Source: Ruminococcus sp. AF46-10NS (GTDB lineage: Bacteria > Bacillota > Clostridia > Lachnospirales > Lachnospiraceae). From it: a stretch of DNA of 64,000 bases. The stretch lies in contig NZ_QRNF01000016.1 of assembly GCF_003474435.1 (NCBI RefSeq), positions 1 through 64,000 of the forward strand. The letters are read 5' to 3'. This document shows positions 1-8,210 of the stretch, piece by piece (within the stretch, counting starts at the first letter, position 1; every line of letters begins with the position of its first letter). A program made the translations under genes and the position numbers. A model generated the notes under the pieces. It searched no databases, was not told the DNA's origin, and saw only the letters and a program-made list of their open reading frames with translations.

Positions 1-92
1 AATATATATATATCGTATATTAGTGTAAATGTAAGCTGGCTTATAAAGGAACATTAGATAATGAAGAGAAAATTAAAAAAAATTATAGGAAC

Positions 93-533
93 ATGTTAAT
101 GACTGCTGTTTTAGGTATAATAAGTGTAACTCCAGCTTCTGCAGCAAATATTTTGGAAGAAACAACAACAGAGACCGATTTAGATTATGCTGAAGATACG
201 ACATATAGTGTTTTGCGGGGGAATAATCTGAATTTCGGGACAACATCAATTGAAAAAGTAGCTAGTAATAAAGTAGGCATTTCAGCAATAACTCAGTGTC
301 ATCATACTTGTGATAAAGTATATCTTGAAGTGTATTTAGAGCGTAAAGTTAATGGCACATATTCAACATATAAAAGTTGGAGTTTTACAGCGAATAGTGC
401 AACCAAACTTGTTAAAGATATTACTGTAATCGTACCAAGCGGCTACTATTACCGAGTACGTGGTTATCATGCAGCAAAAGATGGCAGCAAAGAATCAACA
501 ACGACACTGACAAGTGGCGTCTTAATCAAGTAA
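93..533 (+). CDS. Small secreted DUF6147-like protein; signal peptide start in another frame
   Basis: The open frame gives 146 residues: a hydrophobic stretch ending in PASAA (a signal peptidase site), an acidic linker, then a roughly 100-residue beta-rich domain with a conserved-looking CDKVYLEVYLE segment and a GYYYRVRGYH segment near the end. From memory this matches the DUF6147 family of small exported Clostridia proteins; the function is unknown. The frame from 93 lacks the positive N-terminus of a signal peptide. An ATG at 61 with AAAGGA at 45-50 starts MKRKLKK in another frame, and one extra A in the A8 run at 75-82 would join it to this frame, giving a complete signal peptide. I therefore think the gene is 61-533 with a one-base break. 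It is AT-richer than its neighbours. Confidence 0.6.
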   Translation: MLMTAVLGIISVTPASAANILEETTTETDLDYAEDTTYSVLRGNNLNFGTTSIEKVASNKVGISAITQCHHTCDKVYLEVYLERKVNGTYSTYKSWSFTANSATKLVKDITVIVPSGYYYRVRGYHAAKDGSKESTTTLTSGVLIK

Positions 534-550
534 AAGCTCATCACCATCCT

Positions 551-609
551 CCAGCGATGCCTTAACCCCAAAATAAAAAAATCCAGTAAACTTACATTAC
601 CATCGCTGG
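551..609. repeat. Inverted repeat with 41-nt loop downstream of the DUF6147-like gene
   Basis: CCAGCGATG at 551-559 pairs with CATCGCTGG at 601-609. The pairing extends outward by three more pairs, one of them a G-T wobble. The 41-nt loop is A-rich and no T run follows, so it is not a standard terminator. The rest of the 534-833 gap is AT-rich; a TATAAT at 742-747 could serve the next gene, but its -35 is poor. Confidence 0.4.
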
Positions 610-833
610 GGGAATCTTGAAAAAATCTGAAAAAATAACCTTTCTCATTAAATCTCACAATCTCTTTGAATTCTAAAGAAAATCAATATAAAAAATCATA
701 TATATTTCACCAAAAGACTGTTAAAAATCACGAAACTCATGTATAATAAATACAATAAATTAACCGTTAATAAACGAAATGTCTATCATTTGTATTTACT
801 ATTGTAAATAGACGGACAGAAGGGGGCTTGTGC

Positions 834-2450
834 ATGAAGATAACATTTATCGGTGCAACGCATGAAGTGACCGGAAGCTGTTATTATCTGGAAGCAGCAG
901 GGAAAAAATTTCTGGTAGATTATGGTATGGAGCAGGGACCTGATTATTATGAGAATCAAGATCTGCCTATAGCTCCGGGAGATCTTGATTTTGTACTTCT
1001 GACACATGCGCATATGGATCATTCCGGGAATCTTCCGGCATTGTATGCCAAGGGATATCAGGGACCGATCTATGCAACAGAAGCAACATGTAATCTTTGC
1101 GATATTATGCTTCGTGACAGCGCGCATATCCAGATGTTTGAGGCGGAATGGAGAAACCGTAAGGGGCGAAGAGAAGGTAAACCGGAATTTATTCCTGCAT
1201 ATACAATGGAAGATGCCATGGGAGTTCTTCGTAACTTTGTCAGATGTCCTTATGATAAGACTATCAAACCAGCTGAAGGTATTGAGGTACGCTTTGTAGA
1301 TGCCGGACATCTTCTTGGTTCCAGCAGCATTGAGATATGGATGACAGAAGATGATAAGACTGAGAAAATCGTATTTTCCGGAGATATTGGAAATATAAAT
1401 CAGCCACTGATCAAAGATCCGGTTTATATTAAAGATGCAGATTATGTTGTTATGGAATCTACCTATGGTGACAGAAGCCATGGAGAACGTCCGAATTATC
1501 CGGAGACGCTGGCTGAGATCATCCAGAGAACTTTTGACAGGGGCGGAAATCTGGTGATTCCGTCTTTTGCAGTTGGAAGAACCCAGGAGATGCTTTATTT
1601 TATCCGGCAGATCAAGGAACAGGGACTTGTGCACGGGCATGATGGATTTACAGTATATGTGGATAGCCCACTTGCTAATGAGGCTACTACGATTTTCAGT
1701 GAAAATGCGTATACCTGTTATGATGAAGAAGCAATTGATCTTTTAAACAGGGGAATCAATCCGCTATCTTTCCAGGGATTGAAGACATCTGTTACAACTG
1801 ATGATTCCAGAGCCATTAATTTTGATGAAGATTGCAAGGTTATTATTTCCGCAAGTGGTATGTGCGACGCAGGACGTATTAAACATCATCTGAAACATAA
1901 TCTGTGGAATCCTAAAAATACAGTCCTTTTTGTCGGATATCAGGCGATTGGAACACCTGGCCGTGCCCTTCTGGAAGGTGCAACAGAAATGAAACTGTTT
2001 GGCGAGACTGTTCAGGTAGCTGCTGAGATCTGCAGAATGTCGGGAATCAGCGGTCATGCAGATGTGAATGGACTGCTGGACTGGGCCAGAGCCTTTGAGA
2101 AGAAGCCGAAGCATGTGTTTGTTACACATGGTGACGATACAGTGACAGAAGTTTTTGCACAGAGGTTGAAAGAGGATCTGGGATATGATGCTACAGCACC
2201 GTTCAGCGGAACGGAATATGATCTTCTTGAAAATAAATGTATTCATGAAGCTCCTGGAATCCGTATTGTCAAGGCTACAGCATCTCCGAAAGCCAGCCGT
2301 GCTGCCCGCGCATACGAGAAACTCCTTGCGATGGGACGCCGTCTGATGACAGTGATCCGTAAAAATGAAGGCTGTCCGAATAAAGATCTGGACCGTTTTG
2401 CAAGAGATATCCAGTCATTGTGCGATAAATGGGACAGAGATGACATTTGA
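834..2450 (+). CDS. Beta-CASP metallo-beta-lactamase-fold RNA hydrolase (RNase J/CPSF-like)
   Basis: This 538-residue protein has the metallo-beta-lactamase metal site HAHMDH at residues 58-63, a GDIG motif, and the beta-CASP signs ESTYGDRSH, SASGMCDAGRIKHHL and SGHAD. These place it in the MBL-fold exonuclease family (YSH1/CPSF-73-like) common in Firmicutes, which probably processes RNA in the cytoplasm. About 90 extra C-terminal residues follow the catalytic core. The start is ATG 834, seven bases after AGGGGG at 821-826; a TTG six bases earlier is open but badly placed. It stands alone, with a lone tail motif of the dispersed repeat at 2479-2495 just downstream. The substrate is not known. 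Confidence 0.85.
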   Translation: MKITFIGATHEVTGSCYYLEAAGKKFLVDYGMEQGPDYYENQDLPIAPGDLDFVLLTHAHMDHSGNLPALYAKGYQGPIYATEATCNLCDIMLRDSAHIQMFEAEWRNRKGRREGKPEFIPAYTMEDAMGVLRNFVRCPYDKTIKPAEGIEVRFVDAGHLLGSSSIEIWMTEDDKTEKIVFSGDIGNINQPLIKDPVYIKDADYVVMESTYGDRSHGERPNYPETLAEIIQRTFDRGGNLVIPSFAVGRTQEMLYFIRQIKEQGLVHGHDGFTVYVDSPLANEATTIFSENAYTCYDEEAIDLLNRGINPLSFQGLKTSVTTDDSRAINFDEDCKVIISASGMCDAGRIKHHLKHNLWNPKNTVLFVGYQAIGTPGRALLEGATEMKLFGETVQVAAEICRMSGISGHADVNGLLDWARAFEKKPKHVFVTHGDDTVTEVFAQRLKEDLGYDATAPFSGTEYDLLENKCIHEAPGIRIVKATASPKASRAARAYEKLLAMGRRLMTVIRKNEGCPNKDLDRFARDIQSLCDKWDRDDI

Positions 2451-2565
2451 GTATAAATATAATTTAACAAAGTCTACTGCGGATTACGAATATCCCGCTT
2501 GATCTAAATAAATTGCAAAGCATTATTTTGCCTAGGGATAGTAAAGCTGTTTGAGATATCCTCCT

Positions 2566-2612
2566 GATATAATAAAAGAGCACACTGTCAGGATTAACCG
2601 CTGACAGTGTGC
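2566..2612 (-). terminator. Intrinsic terminator of the TSCPD gene
   Basis: A perfect 12-bp stem (2580-2591 with 2601-2612) with a 9-nt loop is followed on the minus strand by TCTTTTATT. It lies about 70 bases past the stop of the minus-strand TSCPD gene. Confidence 0.8.
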
Positions 2613-2682
2613 CCCCAATATACAATTCAGAAATGTTTCTGTCAGTATCAGACAGAAGAACTTTTCTGCGAAGAAACGAAAA

Positions 2683-2931
2683 TTAATTCTTTCCAATTGC
2701 CTCACGAATAGCTTTGGCAAGCTGATCTGGACATGAAGTTGGTTTGAAGCCGCAGCGGATACCTTCCAGACGGCTGATGACTTCATCTGCATCCATGCCT
2801 TCTGCAAGTTTGGCTACACCCTGTGTATTTCCAGAGCAGCCACCTGTGAATTTTACGTTGTGAACTTTCTTATTATCATCGATTTCGAACTCAATTCCCT
2901 GAGCACAGACACCTTTTGTCTTATAAACCAT
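2683..2931 (-). CDS. TSCPD domain protein (TIGR03905-type)
   Basis: An 82-residue protein carrying the literal TSCPD motif near its C-terminus, with GGCSGN earlier and four cysteines in all. The TSCPD domain also occurs at the end of vitamin-B12-dependent ribonucleotide reductases; stand-alone copies of this size are common in Clostridia and uncharacterised. The cysteines suggest metal binding or redox, which is inference. The start is the ATG whose first base is 2931 (MVYKTK), seven bases after GGAGGT; longer in-frame starts lie upstream of that ribosome binding site. It is a single gene with its own terminator, divergent from mtnN. Confidence 0.8.
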   Translation of the reverse strand: MVYKTKGVCAQGIEFEIDDNKKVHNVKFTGGCSGNTQGVAKLAEGMDADEVISRLEGIRCGFKPTSCPDQLAKAIREAIGKN

Positions 2932-3001
2932 TCTGTTTACCTCCATTTTAATACTTATTAATGCTATATATGCCAATGATTATATCATCTCTGAAAAAAA
3001 G

Positions 3002-3030
3002 TTTCCATAAAAAATAAAATTTGTTATAAT
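3002..3030 (+). promoter_or_regulatory. Predicted promoter of mtnN
   Basis: TTTCCA at 3002-3007 and an exact TATAAT at 3025-3030 are 17 bp apart, about 95 bases upstream of the mtnN start. Confidence 0.55.
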
Positions 3031-3124
3031 GAGCATTGTAGAAAAAGAAAATAAGGTGCCAGTGAGAATGTTTTAGTCCATCTGGTACTATGGTATACAG
3101 ACAGAAAGAGAGGATTTGATAGTT

Positions 3125-3826
3125 ATGAAATGTGTTGGAATTATAGGGGCAATGGAGCAGGAAGTTGCCAGACTGAAGGAAGTCATGGAGAATGTAAAGA
3201 TCACAACAAGAGCTGGAATGGATTTTTATGAAGGTGTTCTGGAAGATAGGAAGGTAGTTGTAGTACAGTCCGGAATCGGTAAAGTAAATGCAGGTATGTG
3301 CACACAGATCCTTGCAGATCTTTTTCAGGTTGAGGCCGTGATCAATACAGGTATTGCAGGAAGTCTGAATAATGATATTAACATCGGAGATATCGTACTT
3401 TCCACAGATGTACTTCACCATGATATGGATGCAACAGGTTTTGGTTATCCTAAGGGCCAGATTCCACAGATGAAAGAGTTTTCATTCCAGGCTGATGAGT
3501 GTCTTCGTAAGATCGCTCACGACGTATGCGCGGAGGTGAATCCGGAGATCCAGGTATTTGAAGGCAGAATTGCCTCCGGAGATCAGTTCGTATGTGACCA
3601 GGGAGTGAAAGATAATATTGTAAAAGAGTTCAGTGCATACGCAGTTGAGATGGAAGGTGCAGCTATCGGACAGGCAGCAGCACTGAATGGAATACCGTTT
3701 TTGATCATCCGTGCAATTTCTGATAAAGCTGATAACAGTGCCAATATGGATTATCCGGCTTTTGAGAAGCTTGCTATTGAACACAGTGTCCGTTTAACAC
3801 AGGGGATGTTAAAGCGCATGGCATAA
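3125..3826 (+). CDS. mtnN: 5'-methylthioadenosine/S-adenosylhomocysteine nucleosidase
   Basis: This 233-residue enzyme hydrolyses methylthioadenosine and S-adenosylhomocysteine to adenine plus the thioribose or ribosyl-homocysteine, clearing methylation by-products in the cytoplasm. The N-terminus MKCVGIIGAMEQEV, the NTGIAGSL loop, the VEMEGAA substrate-binding segment and the catalytic Asp in RAISDKAD are family hallmarks, and the length is normal. ATG 3125 is chosen over TTG 3116 because it gives the family N-terminus and sits 10 bases after AGGA at 3111. It has its own promoter, and the unknown gene at 3927 follows on the same strand. Confidence 0.93.
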   Translation: MKCVGIIGAMEQEVARLKEVMENVKITTRAGMDFYEGVLEDRKVVVVQSGIGKVNAGMCTQILADLFQVEAVINTGIAGSLNNDINIGDIVLSTDVLHHDMDATGFGYPKGQIPQMKEFSFQADECLRKIAHDVCAEVNPEIQVFEGRIASGDQFVCDQGVKDNIVKEFSAYAVEMEGAAIGQAAALNGIPFLIIRAISDKADNSANMDYPAFEKLAIEHSVRLTQGMLKRMA

Positions 3827-3926
3827 GTTTTTATGACATGATAATTATGGATAGATAAAAGAAGCACCGTCATATTTCTGCTGCATATACTATAAGAGAT
3901 AACAGTGAGAGGACAGCAGAACAGTT

Positions 3927-4301
3927 ATGCTTTATCGAGATTTTTATCCGTTTTATGCTGCACAGGGAAATTCTGACTTTTATAATGAAGAGAGAGAACA
4001 GGAGAGAGAATTTGACCTGATGAAATCTTATTATCCGGATACAGCCAGAAAGATCCAGGAGAAAGCAGAAGCACAATGCCAGATGCTGGATTATGAAGGC
4101 AGCCGGCTTTATGATGAATATCCGGATCGTTTCATGCTGTATCATATATGCAGTCAGGTGAAAGAAGAAATGTCTTCGGACACCATCGCGCAGGAAATGC
4201 CGGGAGGTTTTCTGGATGATCTGATCGAAGTGCTTGTATATCAGGAGATTTCCAGGAGACGGTGCAGACGGCGCAGATGCAGACAATGCCATATGTTTTG
4301 A
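3927..4301 (+). CDS. Conserved-looking hypothetical protein with Arg/Cys-rich tail
   Basis: I do not recognise this 124-residue protein. It begins MLYRDFYPFY, has a charged, helical middle (EEREQEREFDLMKSYYPD), a segment YDEYPDRFMLYHICSQVKEEM, and ends in a cluster of arginines and cysteines. There is no signal peptide or membrane helix. Weak AGAGGA at 3908-3913 precedes the ATG by 13 bases. Codon use resembles its neighbours. The methyltransferase gene follows 145 bases later, so the two may be co-transcribed. The Arg/Cys tail may be native (nucleic-acid or metal binding) or the product of a frame break, since such breaks are frequent in this window. Confidence 0.55.
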   Translation: MLYRDFYPFYAAQGNSDFYNEEREQEREFDLMKSYYPDTARKIQEKAEAQCQMLDYEGSRLYDEYPDRFMLYHICSQVKEEMSSDTIAQEMPGGFLDDLIEVLVYQEISRRRCRRRRCRQCHMF

Positions 4302-4446
4302 AGATGTTACTGACAGAGCACGGCTCATTTTTATGAGTATGCAGCAGAGACAGATGAGCGGTTGTTTTGTGGGTACTTATATGACAGGTTTTGCTAACAT
4401 CTGTCCATATACAGGAAAACAATAAAATGAATATAATGGGAATATG

Positions 4447-5610
4447 ATGAAAACAATAAGGGAATTTTTAGAAGAACAGATCAATGAACAGCTGATCCAG
4501 GCTGTTTTAAGTGGCCGCAGGACAGGAGAAGGTCCTTCAAAGGTGAAGCTTCGTCCTGTGGAGCTGAAAGGAAAGATTTGCTACCAGGCCTCTATGACGG
4601 AAGGCCCTAAGGTTTATCATAAAAATTATTCGAGAGAAGAAATTATCGATTATCTGGAAAAATCAATGGAAGAGTTCCGGCAGCTCCAGACAACAGGACG
4701 AAGTCAGGATGGAAGTATTCTGATCAGTAAAAAAGGCAAGGCAACCATCAAAACGAAACATCATGAAGCTGCACAGAATATAAAGATTGCTCCTCATAAC
4801 CGGGTGAAACAGTACATTCTGAAAGAAGGAACTGCGGCTCCGTTTCTGGTGGATCTGGGAGTTATGACAAAGGATGGAAAGATCGTGGCTTCCCGGTATG
4901 ATAAATTCCGTCAGATCAATCGATTCCTGGAATTTATCCGTGATATTCTCCCGAAGCTTCCGAAAGACAGAGAGATTACGATTCTGGATTTTGGATGTGG
5001 GAAATCTTATCTTACTTTTGCAATGTACTATTATCTCCGGGAGCTGGAGGGATTTGATGTAAATATCATAGGCCTTGATCTTAAAGACGATGTGATCCGT
5101 CACTGCAGTGAGCTGGCCAGATCCTATGGATATGAGAAACTTCACTTTTACCAGGGTGATATTGCCGGATATGAAGGAGTATCTTCTGTAGATATGGTTG
5201 TTACCCTTCATGCCTGTGATACAGCTACGGACTTTGCTCTGGCGAAAGCAGTAGAATGGGGAGCGCAGGTGATCTTATCCGTTCCGTGCTGCCAGCATGA
5301 ACTGAACAGACAGATTAGAAATGAAATACTGCAGCCTGTTATGCGTTACGGTATCCTGAAAGAAAGAATGGCAGCACTGATCACAGATGGATTCCGTGCA
5401 GAACTTCTTGAGAGCAAAGGCTATGAGACTCAGCTTCTGGAATTTATTGATATGGAACACACACCTAAGAATATTCTGATCCGTGCAGTAAAAACCGGAA
5501 AGAAAAAGAACAGAGACAGTTTTGCAGGGGCCATGAAAGCACTCCATGTAAATCCTACTCTGGATCGGCTTTTTTATCCGGAAGAGTCGATGTCACAGAA
5601 GGGAGAATGA
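4447..5610 (+). CDS. Class I SAM-dependent methyltransferase (Methyltransf_32/METTL25-like)
   Basis: A 387-residue protein. An N-terminal region of about 160 residues without a clear domain leads into a Rossmann methyltransferase with the SAM loop ILDFGCGKSYLTFA and the acidic LDLKDD, then a VPCCQHE motif typical of the Methyltransf_32 family. Related eukaryotic proteins (METTL25/RRNAD1) share that core; the substrate here is unknown, with RNA or protein as possible targets. ATG codons at 4444 and 4447 are both possible; GGGA at 4438-4441 favours 4447. The next gene begins two bases after the stop, so they form one transcript. Confidence 0.75.
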   Translation: MKTIREFLEEQINEQLIQAVLSGRRTGEGPSKVKLRPVELKGKICYQASMTEGPKVYHKNYSREEIIDYLEKSMEEFRQLQTTGRSQDGSILISKKGKATIKTKHHEAAQNIKIAPHNRVKQYILKEGTAAPFLVDLGVMTKDGKIVASRYDKFRQINRFLEFIRDILPKLPKDREITILDFGCGKSYLTFAMYYYLRELEGFDVNIIGLDLKDDVIRHCSELARSYGYEKLHFYQGDIAGYEGVSSVDMVVTLHACDTATDFALAKAVEWGAQVILSVPCCQHELNRQIRNEILQPVMRYGILKERMAALITDGFRAELLESKGYETQLLEFIDMEHTPKNILIRAVKTGKKKNRDSFAGAMKALHVNPTLDRLFYPEESMSQKGE

Positions 5611-5611
5611 C

Positions 5612-8064
5612 ATGAAAAAAATCATACGTAAAGGAGCAGTATTGCTGGTACTTTTCGTAGTGGTTGTAGCTGGCAGTGCCCTTCTTATGAACAGTCAGTC
5701 TACAGATAACCGCTCAGATATGAATGATGCTACACTACCGGAAGTCATGGTAAAGATCGGAAGTACCCAGGCGAATAAGATGTATGGCTATAAACAGGTT
5801 ATGCAGACTGATTTTATGCGAGGCAGCATTACTCCTCTGGATACTACCAAGAAGCTGACTTTTGAGATCAATCCTTATTCAGATTCTGTGACAGGACTTG
5901 CCTATGAAGTACGTACTTCTGACGGCAGCAAGGTCATGGAAAACCGGAAGATCAAAAATCTTACCAAAGAAGAAAATGGTTATTTAAGTGCAGAGATTGA
6001 AATTGGAAGTGACCTGAGAATGAATCAGGAATATTCCATGCAGATCACTCTGGATACCAGTGAAGGTGAAGTTTACTATTATACAAGAGTTGTTTCAAGG
6101 AGTCAGCTCAATACAGAATCTTACTTGCAGTTTGTAAAGGATTTTTCCACAAAATGTCTTGATAAGGAACAGGCTGATACGCTGACCGGATATCTGGAAG
6201 CGGAAGATACTTCCGGTGGAACTAATTTCAATAATATTACTATTAATTCAGGACTTTCCAATATCAGCTGGGGATCACTTTCTCCGAAACTTTATATGGA
6301 AGGTGTGCCGCTGATTGATGATATTAATGAGACAACAGCAAGCATCACTTTGGAGTATCAGATTTCAGCAGAGGATGATGAAGGGAAAACAGAGATTTAT
6401 GATGTTACGGAATTTTACCGTATGCGTTATACAGAGACCAGGATCATGCTGCTGGATTTCAGACGTTCAGCGTCTAAAGTTTTTAATCCGTCACAGACAG
6501 TTGTTTCAGATGCAGGAATTCTTCTTGGAGTTCGCGATAAAAATGTAACTTATTCAACCAATGATGATGGAACTATTGTGGCTTTTGAGCAAGGCGGTGA
6601 TCTGTGGTCTTATGCACCGGCTGGCGGTAAGATCACCCGGATATTCAGTTTCCGTAAAGAAAAGAACAATGATTCCAGATATGTGCGTAAGGAGCATGAT
6701 ATAAAGATCATTCGGGTTTCTGATAATGGAGATGTGGATTTTGTGCTGTATGGATATATGAACAGAGGAATCCACGAAGGCTACAGCGGTGTTTGTGTTT
6801 ATCACTATAACAGTGACAGGAATGTAGTTGAGGAGAAGGTTTTTATTCCTAGTACAGAGTCCTATGAATTTTTGAAAGAAGATCTTGGAACTCTTACCTA
6901 TGTGAACAAGAATAATCAGCTGTTTCTGCTTTTTGCACAGAAACTGTATCAGGTAAATATCGAGGAAGGAACTGCTGATGTACTAGAGGAAGGAATTAAG
7001 CAGAACTGTTTTGTAGTTTCTGATACAAAAGCTCATGCTGCGTGGCTGATCACATCAGGAGACGATAAAGGAAAAATCCGGGAAATAGAGTTTGATTCTT
7101 TGAAAACAAGAGATATTGTACCAGAAAGCGGTCAGACACTCCGGGCACTTGGGTTTATGAATGAAGATTTGATTTATGGAATTATTTCAGATGGTGATAT
7201 ACTTACAGACGAAAACGGACATGAGACAGAGGGAATCAGTACTTTCCGTATTGAGAACTTTAAGGGAAAGGTAAAAAAAGAATATCATCAGGATGGGTTC
7301 TATATTACAAATGTGACTGTCGGTACAACAATGATGGAATTTGAGCTTTCTGCAAAATCCGGAAATACGTATACAGTCCAGAAGAAAGATAATATCATGA
7401 ACAATAGGAAGGCATCTGGAAGCCAGGTAGATGTGGCACTGATCACGACAAACAGGGCAGGAACGCTGATCCGTCTGACAATGGATCAGAAGCCTGAGAC
7501 AGATACACCGCTTCTTGTTTATTCCAAGATCGAGAGTATGAAAGATGCCTCTGTGACATTGGATACAACAGTTCCGCAGGGTGAACTTTATTATGTTTAT
7601 GCTTATGGAGTGTTGGATCGTATTTACACAGATCCGGCGGCAGCTGTGAAACGTGCGGATGATCAGACGGGTGTTGTACTTAACCGTGCACAGCAGTATG
7701 TCTGGGAAAGAGGAAACAAGAAGACAAAGATCCAGTTGAATATAGAGGATGTGCCGGAGATCATACGTACAGCCAACTGGAAGAAACAGGAGATTCAGGA
7801 TGGGCTTGGTGATGCAGGAACAGTGATCGATCTTACAGGATGCAGTCTTGACAGTGTTCTTTATGAGGTAAGTGCACAGCGTCCGGTAATTGCCAAAACA
7901 GGAGATAGTTCAAGCGTTGTGATCGTAGGATATGATGAATACAACACATATCTTTATGACCCGTCAACAGGGCAGACAAGCCTTATGGAATGAATGACAG
8001 CACAGCCTTGTTTGAGAGTGCGGGAAATGTATTTTTAACCTATATAGAGAATGTTACAGAGTAA
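5612..8064 (+). CDS. Membrane-anchored extracytoplasmic protein with C39-like tail; frame break near the end
   Basis: One N-terminal membrane helix (residues about 8-27) is followed by about 780 extracytoplasmic residues with repeated beta-strand segments suggestive of Ig-like and propeller regions. The end (RPVIAK, VVIVGYDEYNTYLYDP) resembles the second half of a C39-like papain-fold domain. The first frame stops at 7993, but the next frame continues with sense PYGMNDSTALFESAGN to a TAA at 8064; one added A in the AA at about 7976-7977 restores a single 817-residue protein. It starts two bases after the methyltransferase stop. I infer a surface or cell-wall role with no catalytic claim, since I cannot place a catalytic Cys. 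Confidence 0.65.
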
Positions 8065-8147
8065 CGGAAAACTCAAAATACAGGTATACCTATGGATAAT
8101 GGGATGCAGCAGGACAGCGAGACGGACAGGTTCCGTTTGGCATAAAT

Positions 8148-8176
8148 GACAGACAGGATACAGATACCTGTCTGTC
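8148..8176 (+). promoter_or_regulatory. Leader hairpin upstream of galT
   Basis: GACAGACAGG (8148-8157) pairs perfectly with CCTGTCTGTC (8167-8176) around a 9-nt loop, ending 16 bases before the AGGAAAGGGG ribosome binding site of galT. No T run follows, so it is not a plain terminator; it may be an RNA leader or an operator. Confidence 0.45.
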
Positions 8177-8210
8177 AAGGCAAAAGTGCGACAGGAAAGG
8201 GGAAAATGCA

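Noticed and set aside
4234..4425. 63-residue + strand frame after the 3927 gene
   Set aside because: No ribosome site and no recognisable content; possibly the frame-shifted continuation of the preceding gene, but I cannot support a join.
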